From an uncultured Pirellulaceae bacterium (lineage in GTDB: Bacteria; Planctomycetota; Planctomycetia; Pirellulales; Pirellulaceae): a stretch of 10,348 nt of DNA. Below the pieces are notes generated by a model. The model saw nothing but the letters and a program-made list of their open reading frames with translations, ran no database searches and had not been told where the DNA came from. The DNA is taken from contig CAKQNH010000097.1 in assembly GCA_934255105.1 (NCBI GenBank), forward strand, positions 1 through 10,348, read 5' to 3'. Made by a program: the position numbers and the translations under genes. This document shows, piece by piece, positions 1-4,302 of this stretch; within the stretch, counting starts at the first letter, position 1, and each line of letters opens with the position of its first letter.

Positions 1-136
1 GAACCGGGCCGGCTGGATTCATGAAACGCAATTCTCCTCGGATCAATTCAACTTTGCGAGGTCCAATGACATCGAAGGCACCCTGTGCGACCATCGAGTC
101 GAACTCAGCGCCAGTTAGTTTGGAAGCGGTATTCAT
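1..136 (-). CDS. Uma2 family protein (PD-(D/E)XK-like), N-terminal part
   Basis: Reading the minus strand from an ATG at 136-134 gives 45 codons open to the left edge, beginning MNTASKLTGAEFDSMV and continuing through GPRKVELIRGELRFMNPAGP. The LTxxEFDxMVxxGAF start and the VELIRGELRxMxPAGP block are typical of Uma2 (formerly DUF820) proteins, which are abundant in planctomycetes and cyanobacteria. The family has a PD-(D/E)XK nuclease-like fold, but its cellular role is not settled. The later acidic and lysine active-site residues lie outside the window, so activity cannot be judged. A weak AGGA lies just upstream of the ATG on the minus strand. The gene is divergent from the DUF433/DUF5615 pair, with about 155 bp shared between the two starts. 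The family call is fairly secure despite the short fragment. Confidence 0.8.
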   Translation of the reverse strand, partial: MNTASKLTGAEFDSMVAQGAFDVIGPRKVELIRGELRFMNPAGPV

Positions 137-268
137 CTGTCCTGCTCGTAGGTGCCTGGAACTTAGCTTGAATATTTCCTTGCTGTGTAACATGATATTC
201 TTCCATTTTACCAGGGAGACTCGCTCATGGCGTTGCATTCTTCGGTTGTTGTGTGTGCCGCGTCGGAG

Positions 269-278
269 TACCATGGTA
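269..278. promoter_or_regulatory. 10-bp perfect palindrome, candidate operator
   Basis: TACCATGGTA reads the same on both strands and ends two bases before the Shine-Dalgarno sequence (GAGGT, 281-285) of the DUF433 gene. Type II antitoxins often autoregulate by binding palindromes in this position, so an operator role is conceivable. No DUF433 protein is known to me to bind such a site, and a 10-bp palindrome can occur by chance. Confidence 0.25.
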
Positions 279-291
279 TTGAGGTAAAATC

Positions 292-558
292 ATGAGCAAT
301 CAAAAACTTCTTCAGCGAATCTCGTGCGATCCAAAGGTTGTGGTTGGTAAACCAGTGATCAGAGGCACGCGCTTGACCGTGGAATACATTCTTAATCTTC
401 TAGCTCACGGTTCGTCAGTCGCCGACGTCTTGGCTGAGTACGAAGGACTTACACAGGAGGACATTCAGGCCTGCCTGCTGTTTGCGTCGCAGTCGCTGTC
501 CAACGCGTCATTCATGCCACTAGTCGAGGAGCCAATCGTAAATGCGGTTTCTCGTTGA
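292..558 (+). CDS. DUF433 domain protein, probable antitoxin
   Basis: This 88-residue protein is almost entirely one DUF433 domain. The signature is clear: I-x-x-DPKVVVGKPVIRGTRLTV (about residues 10-30), then LLAHGSSVADVLAEY and GLTQEDIQACL (about 36-62). DUF433 is a small winged-helix/VapB-like family usually found beside DUF5615 PIN-like proteins, and such pairs are generally read as antitoxin and toxin. The start is supported by GAGGT at 281-285, six bases before the ATG. The last 17 bases overlap the DUF5615 gene, which implies translational coupling. The C-terminal tail after residue 70 has no family motif and may be the part that contacts the partner; that is inference. Function is inferred from family and context only. 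Confidence 0.88.
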   Translation: MSNQKLLQRISCDPKVVVGKPVIRGTRLTVEYILNLLAHGSSVADVLAEYEGLTQEDIQACLLFASQSLSNASFMPLVEEPIVNAVSR

Positions 559-892
559 CGAGTGCACTGGGCCAGTCGTCGCTCGTTGGTTGCGGGATCA
601 GTCCCACGATGTCTTTTCCGTCTACGACCAACTTCGCGGAATGACAGATGAGGAAATACTCGCTAAGGCTTATTCTGAAGGTCGGATATTGGTCACGAAT
701 GACAAAGATTTCGGCGAGAAAATTTATCGCGAGAGGCAGCCACATTGCGGGGTGATTTTTCTTCGGCTTCAGGACGAGCGAGCGGCGTCAAAGATCGAAA
801 CGATTGAAAAACTCCTTAACAGATACGGAGATCGACTGAGAGACGCTTTCGTCGTCGCTACCGAAACGCACGTTCGATTTGGCCACAAGTAG
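542..892 (+). CDS. DUF5615 PIN-like protein, probable toxin nuclease
   Basis: This 116-residue protein has the layout of DUF5615 (COG4634), a reduced PIN-like nuclease family. It opens with MRFLVDECTG (acidic pair D6/E7), has MTDEEILAKA around residues 34-43 and the VTNDKDFGE block around 51-59 (D54, D56), and ends with an R-F-G tail. These acidic residues match those expected to hold a metal ion in PIN folds, so ribonuclease activity is plausible. It overlaps the DUF433 gene by 17 bases in another frame and has its own AGGAG at 527-531, ten bases before the ATG, a slightly long spacing. The pair could act as a toxin-antitoxin module. Length and motifs look complete, with no sign of decay. 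Confidence 0.87.
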   Translation: MRFLVDECTGPVVARWLRDQSHDVFSVYDQLRGMTDEEILAKAYSEGRILVTNDKDFGEKIYRERQPHCGVIFLRLQDERAASKIETIEKLLNRYGDRLRDAFVVATETHVRFGHK

Positions 893-904
893 TATAACGT
901 GGCA

Positions 905-928
905 GGAACAAGCTCGTTTGTTGCTTCC
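905..928. other. Small inverted repeat after the DUF5615 gene
   Basis: GGAACAA (905-911) can pair with TTGCTTCC (921-928) with one bulged base, leaving a nine-base loop, 12 bases after the DUF5615 stop. No T-run follows, so it is not a standard intrinsic terminator. It could be a weak 3' end structure for the module, or chance. Confidence 0.2.
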
Positions 929-997
929 GCCCGCGCCAGCTTGTAAGATGGACGGCTTGCCTGCCGCCATTTCTTAACCCGCCTGCTGGAGTCCACC

Positions 998-2401
998 ATG
1001 ACGTCGCGTCCAACACCTGCCTCCTCTGTCCCCGCTAAACCAAACGCTCAGCACAAGCTCGCTCGGCGCCAGTTCTTAAAGCAGACCACTGCCACTACGC
1101 TGGCCACGGCTGGTATCTTCGGGTGCCCAGCGATCCTGCGGAGCGCGTCACCGAACTCGATGCTGCAAGTTGCTTGTATCGGTGTAGGCGGAATGGGGCG
1201 GGCAACGATGAACGGTGTGGCCTCGCACCCGAAAGTAAAAATCACCGCGCTGTGCGACGTCGACTCCAATAGCCTCGATCAAGCGAGCAAAGCTCACTCG
1301 AATGCATCGCGACACAAGGACTGGCGCGAGATGTTGGCCGACCACGCTGACAAGTTTGATGCAGTCACGATCGGCACGCCCGATCACATGCACGCCGCTC
1401 CGGCCGTCACGGCCATGCGCGGTGGCAAGCATGTCTATTTGCAAAAGCCGATGGCTCCCACTTTGCATGAATGCCGTGTGATTACTCAAGAGGCGGCCAA
1501 GGCTGGTGTGGTCACGCAACTGGGTAATCAAGGTCGCTCGAGTATCGAAAGCCGGCAGACCGTCGAGCTCATCCGCAGCGGCGCAATTGGTAAAATCAAG
1601 GAAGTCATTCTGTGGGAGAATAAACCGCTGAGCTGGTGGCCTAAAAACACCGACATCAGTGGCCCTGGCGACGCGGTTCCCGCTTTCTTGGACTGGGACT
1701 TGTGGCTGGGCGTGCGACAATCGCGGCCCTACTTTGAAGACACCTACCATCCAAAAACTTGGCGTGCGTGGTATGGATTTGGCGTCGGTGAATTGGGCGA
1801 CATGGGCTGCCACCATTTTGACATCAGCTTTGATGCTCTGAGGCTGACCGCACCGCTGCGCGTCCGCCAATTGACTCCGGGCAGCAGTGGGCCGCTGTGG
1901 GGCAAGCAACGCAAGGTCGAGCTGATCTTTCCGGGCAGCGACATGACCGCCGGCGATACCGTCAAATTGACGTGGCACGATGGCGACATACGCCCCGACG
2001 CCAGCCGCATTACGCTACCGAAAGGTGTCGAGGAGCTGCCCGAGTCGGGCACGTTCTGGATCGGCGAAAGCGGCTCGATCTTCAAGAATTATCGTGGTGG
2101 CAAGCCCGTTGTGCTGCCCGAGGATAAATTGTCGGCTGACAAGTATCCCAGCGATTTCGCTAAGCAGGATCATTATCACGACTGGGTCAGTGCTATCGTC
2201 GATGGCCGCAAGCCGTGTGGCGACTTCAGCCACGGTGGACCGCTGACCGAGTCGGTATTGGTCGGAGCGATGGCCGATCGAGTTAGTGGCGAGTGGCTCG
2301 AGTGGGATGCCAAAACGCAAACCTTCAAAGACAACCCCGCCGCGAGTGCGCTGGTCCGCATCGACTACCGCGACGGCTGGAAGGTTGAAGGTCTCGGGTA
2401 G
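998..2401 (+). CDS. Tat-exported Gfo/Idh/MocA family oxidoreductase
   Basis: This is a 467-residue NAD(P)-dependent oxidoreductase. A twin-arginine signal (RRQFLK, residues 23-28, then an Ala/Thr-rich hydrophobic run) points to export with cofactor bound, as known for Zymomonas glucose-fructose oxidoreductase. The Rossmann motif GVGGMG is at 62-67, with an acidic D88/D90 region after the second strand. The family EKP motif reads QKP (149-151), keeping the catalytic-type Lys150. The C-terminal half has WDLWLG (234-239) and DMGCHHFD (268-275), typical of planctomycete members; His272 and His273 are likely active-site residues. GGAG at 988-991, six bases before the ATG, supports the start. The substrate is probably a sugar or sugar alcohol, but the sequence does not show which. 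No operon partner is tightly linked: the next gene starts about 490 bp downstream. Confidence 0.9.
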   Translation: MTSRPTPASSVPAKPNAQHKLARRQFLKQTTATTLATAGIFGCPAILRSASPNSMLQVACIGVGGMGRATMNGVASHPKVKITALCDVDSNSLDQASKAHSNASRHKDWREMLADHADKFDAVTIGTPDHMHAAPAVTAMRGGKHVYLQKPMAPTLHECRVITQEAAKAGVVTQLGNQGRSSIESRQTVELIRSGAIGKIKEVILWENKPLSWWPKNTDISGPGDAVPAFLDWDLWLGVRQSRPYFEDTYHPKTWRAWYGFGVGELGDMGCHHFDISFDALRLTAPLRVRQLTPGSSGPLWGKQRKVELIFPGSDMTAGDTVKLTWHDGDIRPDASRITLPKGVEELPESGTFWIGESGSIFKNYRGGKPVVLPEDKLSADKYPSDFAKQDHYHDWVSAIVDGRKPCGDFSHGGPLTESVLVGAMADRVSGEWLEWDAKTQTFKDNPAASALVRIDYRDGWKVEGLG

Positions 2402-2482
2402 GCTCGTCCCCAGGTACGTCACATTTGTTTAGTTCTGCAGTGGGGCGTCTTCAAGCAGATGGCGTTGAGGCAGTAAAGAATA

Positions 2483-2520
2483 ATTAGTCATTAGTCATTA
2501 GTCATTAGTCATTAGTCATT
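2483..2520. repeat. Heptamer tandem array, ATTAGTC x5
   Basis: Five exact copies of ATTAGTC run from 2483 to 2517, followed by a partial copy (ATT). Similar short heptameric tandem repeats are common in cyanobacterial genomes (the STRR type), and this unit resembles them. It forms the left arm of a fold-back with 2649-2681. Confidence 0.95.
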
Positions 2521-2522
2521 TG

Positions 2523-2539
2523 CAAGGCAAGGCAAGGCA
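2523..2539. repeat. Pentamer tandem array, CAAGG x3
   Basis: Three exact copies of CAAGG plus a partial CA begin three bases after the heptamer array. Two unrelated microsatellite-like arrays lying side by side suggest a replication-slippage hotspot or the edge of an inserted element. Confidence 0.85.
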
Positions 2540-2648
2540 TTGTGGAGCGTGGCTCTGAATATGAAGAGTCGCCCTGCACGATTGTGGACTTATGCACATT
2601 GTCCCTCTGTAAATCTCGGCATGCTCTCAAGGAGTCAGTATCCGATAG

Positions 2649-2681
2649 CAATTGACTAATGACAGATAACTAATGCCTAAT
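2649..2681. repeat. Inverted, degenerate copy of the heptamer array
   Basis: Read on the minus strand, this 33-bp stretch is ATTAGGC, ATTAGTT, ATCTGTC, ATTAGTC, then AATTG. It keeps the seven-base phase of the left array at 2490-2522 (four ATTAGTC units then ATTTG). The two arms agree at 28 of 33 positions and enclose 126 bp. Together they look like terminal inverted repeats of a small non-coding element, or a long RNA hairpin. Confidence 0.8.
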
Positions 2682-2696
2682 CTACCGCGGCGGTAG
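2682..2696. repeat. Perfect short hairpin beside the fold-back arm
   Basis: CTACCG (2682-2687) and CGGTAG (2691-2696) form a perfect six-pair stem with a three-base CGG loop. It starts directly at the outer edge of the right heptamer arm. No T-run follows, so a terminator is not indicated. Confidence 0.5.
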
Positions 2697-2765
2697 TGAC
2701 TCTAGTTTCTCTTGAGACGTCCGGCACCCCTAAGCTGTGAAGTTTTGAAACGCAAGGCTCCAATG

Positions 2766-2829
2766 GTAGCGGAAGTCGCCAAGACTTTCTGCCAAGGGAG
2801 CAGCCGAAACTCTACGTGAGTTCCGCTAC
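2766..2829. repeat. 64-bp compound palindrome (REP/MITE-like)
   Basis: The outer arms GTAGCGGAA (2766-2774) and TTCCGCTAC (2821-2829) are exact inverted repeats, extendable to 12 bp with one mismatch. Inside are a 7-pair hairpin (GGAAGTC/GACTTTC, 2771-2789, one G-T pair), a 7-bp arm pair with one mismatch (TTTCTGC near 2786 and GCCGAAA at 2803-2809), and a 5-pair hairpin (AACTC/GAGTT, 2808-2822). The alternatives overlap, so the segment can fold as one long stem or as adjacent small hairpins. From memory, similar elements occur in Rhodopirellula-type genomes; this was not checked. Confidence 0.7.
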
Positions 2830-2889
2830 GTAAAGATTCGCAGCCTACTTGCTTATCCTTCACGATCACTCTTGAAAAGGTTTATGTAT

Positions 2890-4242
2890 ATGTTTGCGCG
2901 CCGCCATTTCATTGCATCGGTTGCGGGAGCGTCGGCGCTGTCGCTGAGCTCGAGATCACTCGGTTCCAGGCTAGTATCTGCGGCTGAGATTTCTGATGCA
3001 CAGGGGGCGGCACAGAACCCGGTGGGCGATTTGACAACGCGGTTGAATCCGAAGATCGCCAAGTCGCGCGAAGTAGCTCTAGGCATTCTGAAGCCTTCCG
3101 CTGCGGAGCTCGATCGCGGTTTGAAACTGCACGCTGAGTCGATTGTGTTCGACTCTTACGGCTTCGGACCGCGGGCGGCGATCGATGGTGACGCTATGGC
3201 CGCCGCTATGGCTGCGGGTGCCTCGGCGGTCGAACTGAAAGATATGCACGAAGAAATGACGATGACTCGCTTCGTAACCGACCCGGTCCAGGAGCAAGAG
3301 TTCCGCGATGCTTGGCGAGCGGCCGGAGTGACCTGCGTATTCAACAATGCGGGCGAAGAGGGGCAAGATCCGCTGCGTCTGCTCAAGCGTTTGGCGCGCC
3401 ACACCTATACGACGGATATGATGAGAGGCTTTGTCTCTAAGGCGGCCACTCCCGGCGACATCGAGGCCGCCAAGCAGGAGGGTCGACACTGCTTCTACTT
3501 GACCGGCAATGGCGTCCCCTTAACGCAGCAGTGGTTGTCCGTCGAAGACGAACTGCGGTACGTCCGCGTGTTTTATCAACTGGGCATCCGCATGATGCAC
3601 TTGACCTATCAACGCCGCAACATGATTGGCGATGGCTGTGGGGAACAGTCTGACGCTGGGCTGAGCGATTTCGGACACCGCGCCATTGCCGAGATGAACC
3701 GTGTAGGGGTTATTCCCGATTGTGCACATAGTGGTTGGAAAACCAGCCTGGAGGCCGCTCACGCTTCTGCGCGACCTATGGTGGCCAGCCATTCGACCTG
3801 CGAGGCCGTCCACACGCACTTTCGCAGCAAGCCGGACAACGTAATCAAAGCCATTGTCGATACCGGAGGCTTTATTGGGATTTGCTGCATTCCGCGATTT
3901 CTAGGGGGAAGGGGAGACATCAGCGCACTGTTGGATCATATCGACTATGCGATCAAGAAGTTTGGTCCCGACTCGGTGGCAATTGGCACCGATGTGGCCT
4001 ACATGTCACAACTCGCCGGCGCTGAGCAGAGCAAGGTGCCCAAGGCTCCCAAGCAACGGGCGACATTCCAGACGCTGTGGCCACAAGACAATTTCAAGAC
4101 GACGAGCGAAATGAATGATAGCATTGCATGGACCAATTGGCCTCTTTTCACGGTCGGATTAGTCCAGCGCGGCCACAGCGACGAAGTCATTCGGAAGGTG
4201 ATCGGCAAAAATGTCATGCGCGTTATCGACGCATCGATGTGA
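2890..4242 (+). CDS. M19 dipeptidase-like Tat-exported protein with altered metal site
   Basis: The frame opens at TTG 2872, but ATG 2890 fits better: GAAAAGG (2874-2880) lies nine bases before it and the protein then starts MFARRHFIAS, a compact Tat signal. ATG 2884 is the alternative. At 450 residues it resembles membrane (renal) dipeptidases of family M19: GLSDFGHRAIAEMNRVGV at 257-274, His280 in PDCAHSG, His301 in ASHS, Asp368 in the GTD motif and a final KVIGKNVMRV. However, the N-terminal HxD metal motif is replaced (FDSYGF, 87-92) and the VEGGH-type bridging glutamate is replaced by TGNG (205-208). Known M19 enzymes need these ligands for a two-zinc site, so this may be a one-metal enzyme with a new reaction or a non-catalytic member. 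It lies 60 bp before the PSCyt1 gene. Confidence 0.82.
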   Translation: MFARRHFIASVAGASALSLSSRSLGSRLVSAAEISDAQGAAQNPVGDLTTRLNPKIAKSREVALGILKPSAAELDRGLKLHAESIVFDSYGFGPRAAIDGDAMAAAMAAGASAVELKDMHEEMTMTRFVTDPVQEQEFRDAWRAAGVTCVFNNAGEEGQDPLRLLKRLARHTYTTDMMRGFVSKAATPGDIEAAKQEGRHCFYLTGNGVPLTQQWLSVEDELRYVRVFYQLGIRMMHLTYQRRNMIGDGCGEQSDAGLSDFGHRAIAEMNRVGVIPDCAHSGWKTSLEAAHASARPMVASHSTCEAVHTHFRSKPDNVIKAIVDTGGFIGICCIPRFLGGRGDISALLDHIDYAIKKFGPDSVAIGTDVAYMSQLAGAEQSKVPKAPKQRATFQTLWPQDNFKTTSEMNDSIAWTNWPLFTVGLVQRGHSDEVIRKVIGKNVMRVIDASM

Positions 4243-4251
4243 CGTTTGGTA

Positions 4252-4257
4252 TATAAT
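4252..4257 (+). promoter_or_regulatory. Consensus -10 box (TATAAT) before the PSCyt1 gene
   Basis: A perfect TATAAT, inside TATATAAT and preceded by TTGG, lies ten bases after the M19-like stop and 45 bases before the PSCyt1 ATG. No good -35 box is found 16-18 bases upstream. In a GC-rich coding neighbourhood an exact match in an intergenic gap is suggestive of an internal promoter. Confidence 0.4.
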
Positions 4258-4302
4258 AGATCTCCCGCCTTGCATTTTCGCCCACCAGCCCCCCACAAAA
4301 AA

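Larger units (their letters stand above)
2402..2889. other. Gene-free, structure-rich intergenic region
   Basis: No convincing reading frame is present on either strand: the open frames here lack family motifs and ribosome binding sites. The region holds a heptamer tandem array, a pentamer array, an inverted degenerate copy of the heptamer array, a perfect 6-bp-stem hairpin and a 64-bp compound palindrome, each listed separately. I see no obvious promoter for the downstream gene, although one must lie here or read through from upstream. Confidence 0.7.

Noticed and set aside
168..196. TTGAAT - 17 bases - CATGAT as a promoter for the DUF433/DUF5615 pair
   Set aside because: Each box matches only four of six consensus bases, which is too weak to list as a feature.
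21..287. Plus-strand open frame at the left edge
   Set aside because: It lies mostly opposite the clear Uma2 frame, has no family motif and no ribosome binding site; it is a shadow of the minus-strand gene and its upstream region.
893..898. TATAAC directly after the DUF5615 stop as a -10 box for the oxidoreductase gene
   Set aside because: No reasonable -35 box lies 16-18 bases upstream; a single five-of-six match is not enough.
1148..1978. Long minus-strand frame of 276 codons inside the oxidoreductase gene
   Set aside because: It is antisense to a gene with unmistakable Gfo/Idh/MocA motifs, and its own translation shows no family features; long antisense frames are common in GC-rich coding DNA.
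2483..2539. CRISPR array
   Set aside because: The units are 7 and 5 bp and contiguous, with no spacers of 25-40 bp and no cas genes nearby.
4246..4302. N-terminal extension of the PSCyt1 protein from TTG 4246
   Set aside because: It would put 19 polar and Pro-rich residues before the signal peptide and place the start codon upstream of the TATAAT box.
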